From contig NZ_JAFBCY010000001.1 of assembly GCF_016907975.1 (NCBI RefSeq), positions 930,001 to 994,000 of the forward strand: DNA of 64,000 bases, given 5' to 3'. The stretch comes from Methylopila capsulata (GTDB lineage Bacteria > Pseudomonadota > Alphaproteobacteria > Rhizobiales > Methylopilaceae). The first letter of the stretch is position 1; every line of letters starts with the position of its first letter. The notes under the pieces are model-generated. The model had not been told where the DNA came from. It saw nothing but the letters and a program-made list of their open reading frames with translations, and did not search any database. Of the stretch, positions 26,881 to 36,234 are shown in pieces. Made by a program: the position numbers and the translations under genes.

Positions 26881-27933
26881 TCACCGTCCTTCGATCGAGA
26901 CGACGTGATCGACGTCGTCGCCGAACAGTCCGACCAGCGACGGGTTCGCGACGGCGGGCAGCGCGGCGACGTCGTAGAGCTCCCGCACCGGGCCGGCGAG
27001 GCGGACCCATTCGACCGTCTCGCCGGTCTTCACGTCGATCACCAGCAACCCGCAGCGGGGCTCCTCGCCCCGCTGCGCCAGCTCCTGCTCCAGCGCGAGC
27101 CCGCCGAAGGTCTTGTTCTCGCGGGCGAGCGACAGGCCGACCACGGCGTGACGGCCGACGATCGCCAAGCCGCGCGCGTAGCCGGGACAGAAGGCGAGCG
27201 GCTCGAACCGGCGGGCGGCGACGTCCACGAAGCCGAATTCGCCGCGGCCTGAATTCAGCAACCAGAGCCTGCCGTCGACCAGCCGGGGCGAATGGGGCAT
27301 CGAGAGCCCTTCGACCACCGTCTTGCTGGTCGCGACGTCCATCACCAGTCCGCCGTCGCCGCGCATCTCGCGCCAGCCGTGCGGCGCATCGGAGCGGCCG
27401 ACGATGGTGACGTAGGCCGGCGTTTCGCCGCGCATGGCGAGGCCGTTCAGGTGGCAGCGATCCTCCGGCTGCAGCGCCGTGACGAAGGGCGGCCGCCACA
27501 CCGGCTTGAACGAATGGCCATCCGAGACCGCGGCGAGGCAGGAGAAGCGCGTGTTCACGAAGATCGGCCGCAGCCGCGGTCCGAAGCCGACGTCGTGGGA
27601 GTCGGACGCGCCGGTGATCCATCCGGCGTGCGGCGCATAGACGGCGTCGTGGCCGTCCTTCCGCTGGCCGCGCGGCAGCACGTCGTCGAACCGCAGGATC
27701 TGATTGTGGGTCGCGAGCGCGAAACTGCGGCCGCCGGGCGCCACCGCGATTCCCATGGAGCGCTTGAACGACCGCTCGAACACCGACAGCCGCCCGTCCG
27801 GCCGCACGCCCAGCAGCAGCAGCTTACCCGCCTGGTAGGTGGAGAACGCGAGGCTGACCTTCGCGCGCGCGAGCCAGGCGGCGAAACCGGGCGATGTGGA
27901 GACGGCGAAGGGTTCGGCGGGAGAATCGGTCAC
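26881..27933 (-). CDS. TIGR03032-type beta-propeller-like protein
   Basis: 350 residues from a GTG at 27933 (MTDSPAEPF…). An ATG at 28020 is possible but adds an Arg/Ala-rich stretch and has no clear advantage. Family signatures are visible: FAAWLARAKVSLAFSTYQAGKLLLLG, RSMGIAVAPGGRSFALATHNQI, ASDSHDVGFG, NTRFSCLAA, CHLNGLAM and WLLNSGRGEFGFVD. Repeated beta-blade-like segments suggest a propeller. The biochemical role is unknown; in many genomes the family is found near RTX or tetratricopeptide proteins, and here it lies between two RTX genes. It is convergent with RTX gene 1 and divergent from RTX gene 2. Confidence 0.8.
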   Translation of the reverse strand: MTDSPAEPFAVSTSPGFAAWLARAKVSLAFSTYQAGKLLLLGVRPDGRLSVFERSFKRSMGIAVAPGGRSFALATHNQILRFDDVLPRGQRKDGHDAVYAPHAGWITGASDSHDVGFGPRLRPIFVNTRFSCLAAVSDGHSFKPVWRPPFVTALQPEDRCHLNGLAMRGETPAYVTIVGRSDAPHGWREMRGDGGLVMDVATSKTVVEGLSMPHSPRLVDGRLWLLNSGRGEFGFVDVAARRFEPLAFCPGYARGLAIVGRHAVVGLSLARENKTFGGLALEQELAQRGEEPRCGLLVIDVKTGETVEWVRLAGPVRELYDVAALPAVANPSLVGLFGDDVDHVVSIEGR

Positions 27934-28190
27934 GCGCGGCGCTCGGAGGCTTGAGGCGGAGTCCGGCGGCGCAGAGCCGACCGCGTCGCGAGCGATAGCC
28001 GCGCGGCGGCCCCGGCGCAATCGCCGGCGCGACGCTCGCGAACGGCGCGCCGTTCGTCCCGCCCCGGCACACGTTGCTTGGCGCGTTCAGGCGAACTTTG
28101 ATTTTCGATCGAACATTACACAGTTAAACTTTCGTACAGAGAAGCTCCGTCTTATAGCGCGCACGAAAACGCCTCTAGGAGCGGACGACG

Positions 28191-29579
28191 ATGGCGCAGC
28201 CTGTCAACGACAACATCGAGAATGCCATCGTCATCGCCGGCGACGGATTTTCCTTCACCGGGACGACGGCCGACGCGACGCTCCAGGTCGGCGAACCGTC
28301 CGCCTATGACGGCGACGAATACGCGGATAACGACGCCGACGACAGCGTCTGGTTCGTCTACACGGCGTCTACGACGGGCACGGTCGTTCTCGAGACCGAA
28401 GGTTTCAACTCATCGTTCGGCTATAACCTCTTCCTCTCCCCGGACGGCTCGTCGTCGTTCGCCTCTCTCCAGGAGTTCAAGTCCGGCGCCAGCTTCGGCT
28501 CAAGCGAGTTTTACGAAGAATTCAGCGTCGTCGCGGGGGAGACCTACTACATCCGGTTCGCGAGTTACGGCTACAGCAACGGCGACTACACGCTGATCCA
28601 GAGCTCCGGCCCTGCCGGCGTGCTGCCGCAGATCGTCGACGGGGGCACGGACACCCTCGGCGCGTTCGGGGACGGCGTCCACGAGATGATCGGCGGCGAC
28701 GGCGACGACACCTACTACGTCGACAACGTCGGCGACGTCGTGACCGAGATGGGCGGCGAGGGCTTCGACACGATCCGGACCACCGTCGACTTCACGCTTC
28801 CCGCCAACGTCGAGCGCATCGTGATCGAGGGCGCGACGGGCCGCACCGCCACCGGCAACGCGTTCGACAACACGCTGATCGGCGGCGCGGGCGACGACAC
28901 GCTCTATGGCCTCGCCGGGAACGACATCCTCAAGGGTCGCGGCGGAAGCGACACCATGGTCGGGGGCGAGGGCGACGACGTCTATTACGTCGACAGCGCG
29001 AGCGACGTCGTCACCGAGCTCGACGGCGAGGGTTACGACGCCGTCTACACGACGGTGAGCCTGGAGCTCGCGGACAACGTCGAGAAGGCGGTCGTGCAGT
29101 CGGCTTCCGGCCTGGAGGTGATCGGCAACGACCTCGACAATTCGCTCACGGGCGGGGCCGGCGGCGACCGGCTCGTCGGCGGCGCCGGAGCGGACCTCAT
29201 CAGCGGCAAGGCCGGCGACGACACCCTCTCGGGCGGCGAAGGCAAGGACCGGCTGGCGGGCGGCGCCGGGGCCGACGTGTTCCTCTTCGAGACCCTGTCG
29301 GACGCGGGCGACGTGATCACGGACTTCGTCGTCGGCGAGGACAAGATCGGGTTCGGCGCCTCCTTCGACGCCGACCTGCTGAGCGATCCCGGCCAGTTCG
29401 CCTCGAACCTGAAGGGCGTGGCGACCGAGGCGGACGACCGCCTGATCTACAGCACCAAGACTGGCCGGCTGTTCTACGACGCCGACGGGTCCGGCTCCGG
29501 GCAGGCGGTGCTGCTCGCCACGCTCAAGGGAGCGCCCGAGCTGGGCTACGGCGACTTCATCTCGTTCGCTCCGGTCTGA
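28191..29579 (+). CDS. RTX-repeat secreted protein 2
   Basis: 462 residues, paralogous to the protein at 25162-26820. Both start with nearly the same DNA, encoding MAQPVNDNIENA. The same layout is seen: a beta-sandwich N-domain (DSVWFVYTASTTGTVVLET; VVAGETYYIRFASYG), RTX nonapeptides (GGDGDDTYYVD, GGAGDDTLYGLAGNDILKGRGG, GEGKDRLAGGAGADVFLF) and the end module (GDVITDFVVGEDKIGF … GRLFYDADGSGSGQAVLLATL). It has fewer 90-residue units than its relative, which accounts for the shorter length. The 257-bp gap before it (27934-28190) contains an AT-richer stretch near 28094-28150 that probably holds its promoter. Confidence 0.9.
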   Translation: MAQPVNDNIENAIVIAGDGFSFTGTTADATLQVGEPSAYDGDEYADNDADDSVWFVYTASTTGTVVLETEGFNSSFGYNLFLSPDGSSSFASLQEFKSGASFGSSEFYEEFSVVAGETYYIRFASYGYSNGDYTLIQSSGPAGVLPQIVDGGTDTLGAFGDGVHEMIGGDGDDTYYVDNVGDVVTEMGGEGFDTIRTTVDFTLPANVERIVIEGATGRTATGNAFDNTLIGGAGDDTLYGLAGNDILKGRGGSDTMVGGEGDDVYYVDSASDVVTELDGEGYDAVYTTVSLELADNVEKAVVQSASGLEVIGNDLDNSLTGGAGGDRLVGGAGADLISGKAGDDTLSGGEGKDRLAGGAGADVFLFETLSDAGDVITDFVVGEDKIGFGASFDADLLSDPGQFASNLKGVATEADDRLIYSTKTGRLFYDADGSGSGQAVLLATLKGAPELGYGDFISFAPV

Positions 29580-29612
29580 GCACGGGGTGAGGCGGGCGCG
29601 GAAGCGTCCGCC

Positions 29613-30695
29613 TCACCCCGGACGGGCGACGGCGCGGCCCTTGCCGGCCGCCTTCGCGCGGTACATGGCGGTGTCGGCGACCGCGAGCAGCCGGTCGGCG
29701 TCGCTTTCGTCGTCCGGGAACAACGACGCGCCGACGCTCGCGCGGCAGACGAGCGCGAGCTCGCCGACGACCACGGGCTCGCGCGACAGCGCCGCGACGA
29801 CCCGGTCGCCGAGAGCCTGCAGGTCGCCCCGGTCCGCGATCCCCGGCGCGAGCAGCACGAACTCGTCGCCGCCGACGCGGGCCACGAGATCGCCCGGCCG
29901 GGTGCAGCTTTCCAACCGCCGGGCCACCGCCCGCAGCAGCGCGTCGCCCACGCCGTGGCCGTAAAGGTCGTTGTGGCGCTTGAAGTCGTCGAGGTCGATC
30001 AGCAGCAGGCCGATCCGCCCCTCTGCGGTGGCGACCGCCCGATCGAGCCGCCCCTGCAGCAGCGCGCGGTTCGCGACGCCGGTCAGCGTGTCGTGCTCGG
30101 CGAGGTGGCGGAGCGCGTCGCGCTGGCGCTCGAGCTCCCGGCCCTGCTCCTCCAGCTCCGCCTGCAGGCGCTGGCGCGCGGCGATCTCCTGCTTCAGCGT
30201 CTCGTTGATCTCGTGCAGCCGCAGCTGGTCGCAGGCGAGCTCCGCGAGGCGCGCCAGGGTCTCGCGCTGGCCGGCGTCGAGCGAGCGCGGCTTGTCGTCG
30301 ATGACGCACAGCGTGCCGAGATTGACGTTCGGCGTCAGCGACAGCGGGGCCCCGGCGTAAAACCGGAACGAGGGCTGCCGCGTCACAAGGATGTTGTCGG
30401 AGAAGCGGGAGTCCTTCGCGAGGTCCTCGACCACGAGCAGCCCCGCGCCCTCGATGGTGCGGTTGCAGAAGGCGAGCTCCCGCGGCGCGCCCTCGCCCTC
30501 GACGCCGCGCTTCGCCTTGAACCACGCGCGCTGGCGGTCGATCATCGTCAGGATCGCGACGGGCGCGCGCAGCAGATCGCGGGCCAGCGCGACGATGCGA
30601 TCGAAGCCGGGCGGCGACGGCGCATCCAGAATCCGCAGCCGCTCGAGCGCGGCGATACGCTCGTCCTCGTTGCGCAAGGCGTACGGCTCGGTCAT
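29613..30695 (-). CDS. Diguanylate cyclase with N-terminal GAF domain
   Basis: 360 residues from the ATG at 30695, preceded by AAAGG. Residues about 10-165 form a GAF-type sensor domain (ALERLRILDAPSPPGFDRIV, AFCNRTIEGAGLLVVEDLAKD, FYAGAPLSLTPNVNLGTLCVID). A coiled coil (about 165-200, LKQEIAARQRLQAELEEQGRELERQ) joins it to the GGDEF domain, whose active site RVGGDEF is intact at 273-279. It should make cyclic di-GMP in response to a signal sensed by GAF. No transmembrane segment or signal peptide is visible, and no EAL domain follows. Confidence 0.93.
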   Translation of the reverse strand: MTEPYALRNEDERIAALERLRILDAPSPPGFDRIVALARDLLRAPVAILTMIDRQRAWFKAKRGVEGEGAPRELAFCNRTIEGAGLLVVEDLAKDSRFSDNILVTRQPSFRFYAGAPLSLTPNVNLGTLCVIDDKPRSLDAGQRETLARLAELACDQLRLHEINETLKQEIAARQRLQAELEEQGRELERQRDALRHLAEHDTLTGVANRALLQGRLDRAVATAEGRIGLLLIDLDDFKRHNDLYGHGVGDALLRAVARRLESCTRPGDLVARVGGDEFVLLAPGIADRGDLQALGDRVVAALSREPVVVGELALVCRASVGASLFPDDESDADRLLAVADTAMYRAKAAGKGRAVARPG

Positions 30696-30827
30696 AGGCT
30701 GGCCTTTCGGTCGGCGCCGCGCGTCGGGGAGCGTGACCGACGCCCGGCGAGAGGCGCAGGTTTCGCCCTCGCGCATGGGTTCGCCTCCTGGACGACGCAC
30801 GCCAAAACTGAAGCGGCTCTCAAAGTC

Positions 30828-31247
30828 ATGATCGCCATCACATCAAATTTGTCGATCGACGACAACGAGGTCGAACTCAGTTTCGTGCGGTCGTCCGGCC
30901 CGGGCGGGCAGAACGTCAACAAGGTCTCGACCGCGGTGCAGCTGCGCTTCGACGTGCGCCGCTCGCGCTCGCTGCCGAACGACGTGGCGATCCGCCTCAT
31001 GAAGCTCGCGGGGTCGCGGCTGACCAACGACGGCGTGCTCGTGCTGACGGCGCAGTCGCACCGCACGCAGGGCGACAACCGCGCCGAAGCGATCGAACGC
31101 CTGACCGCGCTGCTGCGGGAGGCGGCGGAAAAACCGAAGCCCCGGCGTCCCACGCGGCCGACCAAGGCCTCCAAGGTCCGCCGGATCGAAGGCAAGACCA
31201 AGCGCGGCGACGTCAAGGCGCTGCGCGGCCGGCCGACGATGGACTGA
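30828..31247 (+). CDS. arfB: Alternative ribosome-rescue factor (class I release-factor domain, ArfB/YaeJ)
   Basis: 139 residues, normal ArfB size. It hydrolyses peptidyl-tRNA on stalled ribosomes. The GGQ motif lies at residues 26-28 in SSGPGGQNVNKVSTAVQLRFD. The basic C-terminal tail (KPKPRRPTRPTKASKVRRIEGKTKRGDVKALRGR) is the part that enters the empty mRNA channel. It is the first gene after the divergent diguanylate cyclase gene. Confidence 0.95.
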   Translation: MIAITSNLSIDDNEVELSFVRSSGPGGQNVNKVSTAVQLRFDVRRSRSLPNDVAIRLMKLAGSRLTNDGVLVLTAQSHRTQGDNRAEAIERLTALLREAAEKPKPRRPTRPTKASKVRRIEGKTKRGDVKALRGRPTMD

Positions 31248-31320
31248 TGGCGGAGCGGGCCCGCGTTCGGGCTAAGGTAAGGATGCGCCGAACTGTGAGT
31301 CGGCTAAGCGGAGAGCGGGC

Positions 31321-32526
31321 ATGGACGGCGGGGCGAACGGCGAATGGGGCGCGGTCCGCCCGCGGTTTCACGGCGCGAAGCGCGCGATGGCGCCGATCGT
31401 CCTGAAGGGTCTCGCCCTCAGCGTCGTCACCCTCGGCGTTTACCGGTTCTGGTACCAGACCGACATCCGCCGGTTTCTCTGGAACAACGTCGAGATCGAC
31501 GGCGACGCGCTCGAATACACCGGACGCGGGCTCGAGCTGTTCGTCGGGTTTCTGATCGCGCTCGGCGTGCTGATCCCGCTCTACGGCGCGGCGGCGCTGC
31601 TCGGGATCGCGGCGGGCGCCTTCGGGCCGCTGGTGCAGGTGGGCGTGTCGCTCCTCGTGGTCATCCTGGCGCAGTACGCGCTCTACCGGGCGCGGCGGTA
31701 CCGGCTGACGCGCACGATCTGGCGCGGCGTGCGGCTGCAGCAGACCGGCTCGGGCTGGGCCTACGCCGGACGGAGCCTCGGCTGGCTGATCGTAGCCGTC
31801 GTCACGCTCGGACTGGCCTACCCCTGGATGCGCGCCAGCCTCGAGCGCTTCAAGATGCGCAACACCTGGTACGGCGACCAGCAGGGCGCGTTCGACGGCA
31901 CGGGCGGCCAACTGTTCCGCAAGGGCGTGCTGCTGTGGCTGTTCGCGGTCGTCGTCGGTCTCGGCTCGGCGGCGGCCTTCCTCGGCGTGCACTACGCCGC
32001 CTCCCAGGAGGATCTGGCCGCGGGCCGGACCGCCGCCGCGGCCGGCTTCTTCACCATCACCTTCTACCTCACGCTCTTCGTCACCTTCCCCCTGCTGAAC
32101 GCCATCGAGTTCCGCTGGTGGGCGACCGCCTGTCGAATAGGCGCGGCGCAGGCGCGGTGCGATCTCGGCCTGTTCGCCTTCCTGAAGACCTACATCGTCT
32201 TCTTCGGCGCGCTGCTGCTTCTGGGCCTCGGCGTCGCGGCCGTGGGCGGCGCCCTGTTCGCGAGCGGCGCCTTCGCCGACCTCATCGACTTCGAGCGCGC
32301 CCCGAGCCCCATCGTCATCGTGCTGGGGCTCGCGCTCTATCTCGGCGCCGCGCTGGGCGCCTCGGCGCTCTGGCAGCTCATCGGCGCGCGCGGGCTGTGG
32401 CGGAAGTCGTTCGAGAGCGTCGCGATCCTGGGGCTCGCGGACCTCGCCGCCGCCCAGTCCGCGGCGCCGCCCGCCAACGCCTTCGGCGAGGGCGTGGCCG
32501 ACGCGCTCGACTTCGGCGGCTTCTGA
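31321..32526 (+). CDS. YjgN-family (DUF898) multi-pass membrane protein
   Basis: 401 residues with about eight hydrophobic helices. Family features are GLALSVVTLGVYRFWYQTDIRRFLWNNVEIDGDALEYTGRGLELFVGFL near the start, and a second repeat-like block (ASLERFKMRNTWYGDQQGAFDGTGGQLF). The function of YjgN is not established. The stop TGA is immediately followed by the ATG of a M48 peptidase gene, and a DUF1499 gene comes next, so the three form one operon. A membrane-linked proteolysis or quality-control role is only an inference from that context. Confidence 0.88.
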   Translation: MDGGANGEWGAVRPRFHGAKRAMAPIVLKGLALSVVTLGVYRFWYQTDIRRFLWNNVEIDGDALEYTGRGLELFVGFLIALGVLIPLYGAAALLGIAAGAFGPLVQVGVSLLVVILAQYALYRARRYRLTRTIWRGVRLQQTGSGWAYAGRSLGWLIVAVVTLGLAYPWMRASLERFKMRNTWYGDQQGAFDGTGGQLFRKGVLLWLFAVVVGLGSAAAFLGVHYAASQEDLAAGRTAAAAGFFTITFYLTLFVTFPLLNAIEFRWWATACRIGAAQARCDLGLFAFLKTYIVFFGALLLLGLGVAAVGGALFASGAFADLIDFERAPSPIVIVLGLALYLGAALGASALWQLIGARGLWRKSFESVAILGLADLAAAQSAAPPANAFGEGVADALDFGGF

Positions 32527-33690
32527 ATGGGGGTCAGCGGTCCCGCCTCCTACTTCGACGGCGCCACCAGCCGACGCCGGTCGGTGCTCGTCGCGCTCGA
32601 GGACACAGGGCTTCGCCTGAGCGAGAGCGACGGCGCCGCGCCGCAGCTTTGGCCGTACTCGCTGCTGCGCGAGATCGCGGGGCCGCCCGGCGCGCTGCGG
32701 CTGTCGTCGCAGTCCGCGCACGCCCTCGCCCGGCTGGACGTGCGGGACGCAGGCTTAGCCGCCGCGATCCGGGCGCGCGCGCCGAGCCTCGCCGCCGGCG
32801 AGCGCGCCGAGCGCGGCCTCAGGCGGCGCGTCGCGCTCTGGGGCTGCGCGGCCGCCGTCTCCGCCGGCCTGTTCGCGGTCTACGGCCTGCCGGCGCTGGC
32901 CGACCGGATCGCGCCGCTGCTGCCCTGGAGCGTCGACCAGCGCATGGGCGCGGGCTTCGACACGCAGATCCGCTTCCTGCTGCCGACCGGCGACGGCGAC
33001 TTCGAATGCGGCGACGGCGATGGCGAGGCGCCGGGCAAGGCGGCGCTCGACGCGCTGTCCAAGACGCTCTCGGACGCCGCGGCGCTGCCCGTGCCCCTGA
33101 AGATCGTGGCGGTCCGCAGTTCGATCCCCAACGCCTTCGCCCTGCCGGGCGGCTACATCTACCTGTTCGACGGGCTGATCCGCGAAGCCGAGACGCCGGA
33201 CGAGATCGCCGGCGTGCTCGCGCACGAGATCGCGCATGTGGCGCACCGCGACGGCTCCCGTCGCGTGCTGCAGGCGAGCGGACTGTCGTTCCTGTTCGGC
33301 TTCGTGCTCGGCGACTTCAGCGGCGGCGCGGCGACGATCTTCGTGGCGCGGGTGCTGAGCGAGGCGTCCTATTCGCGCGCGGCGGAAAGCGACGCCGACC
33401 TCTACGCGGTCCGCCTGATGCGCAGGATCGGCGCGGACCCGCGCGCGCTCGGCACGATGCTGGACCGGCTCGTCGCCGAGTCGAAGTCGGAGGACGGGGC
33501 CGACCTCGAGAAAGACCGCGACGCCCGTTCCGCGCTCGACTATCTCTCGTCTCATCCGGCGGTGGCCGAGCGCCGCCGCGCGATCGACGCCGCGGCGGGC
33601 GACGCGCCCGCGAGGCCCGCGCTGGACGCCGCCGCCTTCGCGGCGCTGAAGACGATCTGCGGACCTGCGAAGTCCGACGAGGGATCCTGA
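32527..33690 (+). CDS. M48-family membrane-associated zinc metallopeptidase
   Basis: 387 residues. Zinc-binding HEIAH is at 233-237 (GVLAHEIAHVAHRDGSR), with the downstream glutamate in YSRAAESDADLYAVRLM. Residues 1-100 form a small beta-rich domain, followed by one membrane helix (about 100-125, RVALWGCAAAVSAGLFAVYGLPAL). The catalytic part therefore faces the periplasm or membrane surface. The protein resembles BepA/LoiP-like M48 enzymes more than HtpX. Its ATG directly abuts the stop of the YjgN gene. Confidence 0.9.
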   Translation: MGVSGPASYFDGATSRRRSVLVALEDTGLRLSESDGAAPQLWPYSLLREIAGPPGALRLSSQSAHALARLDVRDAGLAAAIRARAPSLAAGERAERGLRRRVALWGCAAAVSAGLFAVYGLPALADRIAPLLPWSVDQRMGAGFDTQIRFLLPTGDGDFECGDGDGEAPGKAALDALSKTLSDAAALPVPLKIVAVRSSIPNAFALPGGYIYLFDGLIREAETPDEIAGVLAHEIAHVAHRDGSRRVLQASGLSFLFGFVLGDFSGGAATIFVARVLSEASYSRAAESDADLYAVRLMRRIGADPRALGTMLDRLVAESKSEDGADLEKDRDARSALDYLSSHPAVAERRRAIDAAAGDAPARPALDAAAFAALKTICGPAKSDEGS

Positions 33691-33694
33691 CCGC

Positions 33695-34480
33695 GTGACG
33701 TTCGACCTGAGAGAACCGCGGCGCCGCCGCTCCCGCCTTGCGGGCCTCGCGCTGGCGCTCGCGTGGTTCTCCGTGCTGGTCGCGCTCTACGCCTTCGCGC
33801 TGCTGCGCCTGCGGCTGGTGGAGCCGTTCGCCGCCTTCGCCGCCTTCGCCTCGGGTCTCGGGATCGCCGTGATCGCGATCCTGCTCGGGGCCCTCGCCCT
33901 CGTCGTCGTCTGGACCACGGGCCTGCGGGGCGGCGTGCGCGCGGCCGCGGCGATCGCGATCTCGCTCGCCGTGCTCGCAGGTCCCGCCTATGTGGCGGGC
34001 CGCGGGTTCCGGGCGCCCGTGCTGAACGACGTCGCGACCGACCTCGCCGACCCGCCGGCCTTCACCCGCGCCGGCCGCGACCGCACGCCCGGCGATCTGC
34101 CGGTTCCCGGCGCAATCCCGGCCGAGCAGGCCGAGCGGCTGCGCGCGGCCTACGCCGACCTTCAACCGCTGAAGCTGTCGCAGCCGCCCGACGAGGTCTC
34201 GAACCTCGTGATCGCGCTGGTCGAGGAGCGCGGCTGGCGCACGCTCGGCCCCACCGCCTACCCGCGCGGCGGGCCTCCGCTCGGCCGCGTGGAGGCGGTG
34301 GCGCGCAGCCCCGTGCTGGGCTTCGAGGACGATGTCGTGATCCGCGTGCGCGAAGACGGAACGGGATCGCGCGTCGACATGCGCTCCGCCTCCCGCCTCG
34401 GCCGGGGCGATTTCGGCGCCAACGCCGAGCGCATCCGCAGCTTTCTCGCCGACCTGAAGGCGGCGGCGGGCGGAGGGTGA
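33695..34480 (+). CDS. DUF1499 family membrane protein
   Basis: 261 residues starting with GTG at 33695, four bases after the M48 stop. Three hydrophobic helices occupy residues about 17-110. A C-terminal DUF1499 domain follows (LSQPPDEVSNLVIALVEERGWRTLG; EAVARSPVLGFEDDVVIRVRE; GSRVDMRSASRLGRGDFGANAERIRSFLADL). The domain's biochemical function is unknown. It is the last gene of the YjgN-M48-DUF1499 operon. Confidence 0.88.
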   Translation: MTFDLREPRRRRSRLAGLALALAWFSVLVALYAFALLRLRLVEPFAAFAAFASGLGIAVIAILLGALALVVVWTTGLRGGVRAAAAIAISLAVLAGPAYVAGRGFRAPVLNDVATDLADPPAFTRAGRDRTPGDLPVPGAIPAEQAERLRAAYADLQPLKLSQPPDEVSNLVIALVEERGWRTLGPTAYPRGGPPLGRVEAVARSPVLGFEDDVVIRVREDGTGSRVDMRSASRLGRGDFGANAERIRSFLADLKAAAGGG

Positions 34481-34564
34481 CGCGAAACGAACCCGGCAGG
34501 ACTTGCTTGCGTGATCGTTCTTGGCGAACGCGCCGCTGTTCGCCGACAAACGGCGGGGTGATGG

Positions 34565-34586
34565 GTTCCGGGACTTCGCCCGGAAC
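34565..34586. repeat. Short hairpin between operons
   Basis: GTTCCGGG (34565-34572) and CCCGGAAC (34579-34586) form an 8-bp stem with the loop ACTTCG. No T-run follows, so it is more likely a repeat remnant than a terminator. Confidence 0.5.
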
Positions 34587-34644
34587 GACGAGCGTCTGTT
34601 GCACGGGCGCTGAGCGCGCTTCGGCGGCCTGAAGGAGGCGAACG

Positions 34645-36171
34645 ATGACCACGCTTCAAAGCCCCGCCGAGGAGGCGCGACAGATCCTCGGCGCGCTCGG
34701 GGTCGACCTCGGCCGCCTCGGCGCGACCGGCCTTCCCGCGCGCTCGCCGATCGACGGCGCCGTGATCGGCCATCTCGCGGACAGCGACGCGCGCGCCGTC
34801 GACCGCGCCGTCGGGCGCGCCGCGGAGGCCGCCCGCGCGTGGCGCGACGTGCCCGCTCCGAAACGCGGCGAGCTGGTGCGGCTGTTCGGCGAGGAGCTGC
34901 GCGCGGCCAAGGAGCCGCTCGGCCGGCTGGTCACGCTCGAGGTCGGCAAGATCCTCTCCGAGGGCCTCGGCGAGGTGCAGGAGATGATCGACGTCTGCGA
35001 CTTCGCGGTCGGCCTCTCCCGCCAGCTCTACGGGCTCACCATCGCGACCGAACGGCCGGATCACAGGATGTCGGAGAGCTGGCGGCCGCTCGGCGTCGTC
35101 GGCGTCATCTCGGCGTTCAACTTCCCCGTCGCGGTCTGGGCCTGGAACGCGGCGCTCGCGCTCGTCTGCGGCAACGCGGTCGTCTGGAAGCCGTCGGAGA
35201 AGACGCCGCTGACCGCGCTTGCCGTCGACGCGCTGCTGGCGCGCGCCCTCGCCCGCTTCCGCGCCGCCGGCGGCGACGCGCCCGAGGGGCTGGCCGCGAC
35301 GCTCATCGGCGGCCGCGCCGCAGGCGAGGCTCTGGTCGACGACGCGCGCGTGGCGCTGATCTCCGCCACCGGGTCGACCGCCATGGGCCGCGCGGTCGCG
35401 CCCCGTCTCGCCGCCCGCTTCGCCAAGGCCCTGCTGGAGCTTGGCGGCAACAACGCCGCGATCGTCTGCCCCTCCGCCGACCTCGACCTGACGCTGCGCG
35501 CCGTGGCCTTCGCCGCCATGGGCACGGCGGGCCAGCGCTGCACCACGCTGCGGCGCCTGTTCGTGCACGACGCCGTCTACGACGCCTTCGTATCCCGCCT
35601 CGCCAAGGCCTATGGCTCGGTCGCGATCGGCGACCCGCGCGACCCGAAAACGCTGGTCGGCCCGCTGATCGACGAGGCCGCCGCCGGCGGCATGGCCCGC
35701 GCGCTCGACGCCGCCTCAGGCCTCGGCGGGCGCGTGACCGGCGGCGAACGGCTGCCCGGCCCCGGCGTCTATGTGCGGCCGGCGCTGGTCGAGCTGCCGC
35801 GGCAGGAGGGGCCGATGCTGGAGGAAACCTTCGCGCCGATTCTCTATGTCGTGCGCATCGCCGACCTCGACGCCGCGATCGCGCTCAACAACGCGGCGGC
35901 GCAGGGCCTGTCCTCCTCGATCTTCACCAACGACCTGCGCGAGGCGGAGCTGTTCCTGTCCGACCGCGGCTCCGACTGCGGCATCGCCAACGTCAACATC
36001 GGCCCCTCCGGCGCCGAGATCGGCGGGGCCTTCGGCGGCGAGAAGGAGACCGGCGGCGGCCGCGAGAGCGGCTCCGACGCGTGGAAGGCCTACATGCGGC
36101 GCGCCACCAACACCGTGAACTGGAGCCGCTCGCTGCCGCTGGCGCAGGGGGTGCGCTTCGACGTGGCGTGA
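34645..36171 (+). CDS. Aldehyde dehydrogenase, ALDH7 type (aminoadipate semialdehyde/piperideine-6-carboxylate dehydrogenase-like)
   Basis: 508 residues. The ALDH7 pattern is visible: RMSESWRPLGVVGVISAFNFPVAVWAWN, catalytic Glu265 in LLELGGNNAAIV and the nucleophile Cys299 in GTAGQRCTTLRR, plus the C-terminal GGAFGGEKETGGGRESGSDAWKAYMRRATNT that is characteristic of the group. The family oxidises alpha-aminoadipic semialdehyde to alpha-aminoadipate in lysine breakdown, using NAD+. No neighbouring lysine-degradation gene confirms the substrate. GGAGG precedes the ATG. Confidence 0.9.
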   Translation: MTTLQSPAEEARQILGALGVDLGRLGATGLPARSPIDGAVIGHLADSDARAVDRAVGRAAEAARAWRDVPAPKRGELVRLFGEELRAAKEPLGRLVTLEVGKILSEGLGEVQEMIDVCDFAVGLSRQLYGLTIATERPDHRMSESWRPLGVVGVISAFNFPVAVWAWNAALALVCGNAVVWKPSEKTPLTALAVDALLARALARFRAAGGDAPEGLAATLIGGRAAGEALVDDARVALISATGSTAMGRAVAPRLAARFAKALLELGGNNAAIVCPSADLDLTLRAVAFAAMGTAGQRCTTLRRLFVHDAVYDAFVSRLAKAYGSVAIGDPRDPKTLVGPLIDEAAAGGMARALDAASGLGGRVTGGERLPGPGVYVRPALVELPRQEGPMLEETFAPILYVVRIADLDAAIALNNAAAQGLSSSIFTNDLREAELFLSDRGSDCGIANVNIGPSGAEIGGAFGGEKETGGGRESGSDAWKAYMRRATNTVNWSRSLPLAQGVRFDVA

Positions 36172-36234
36172 GGTCGCGGGCGTCGGGAGCGACGCGTCCG
36201 TGGCCCAAACGCACTCCACCCGTCCCACACCCTC

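Noticed and set aside
29955-30827. A long N-terminal extension of ArfB, antisense to the diguanylate cyclase
   Set aside because: The 139-residue form from 30828 is the normal ArfB size; the extension mirrors the GGDEF gene.
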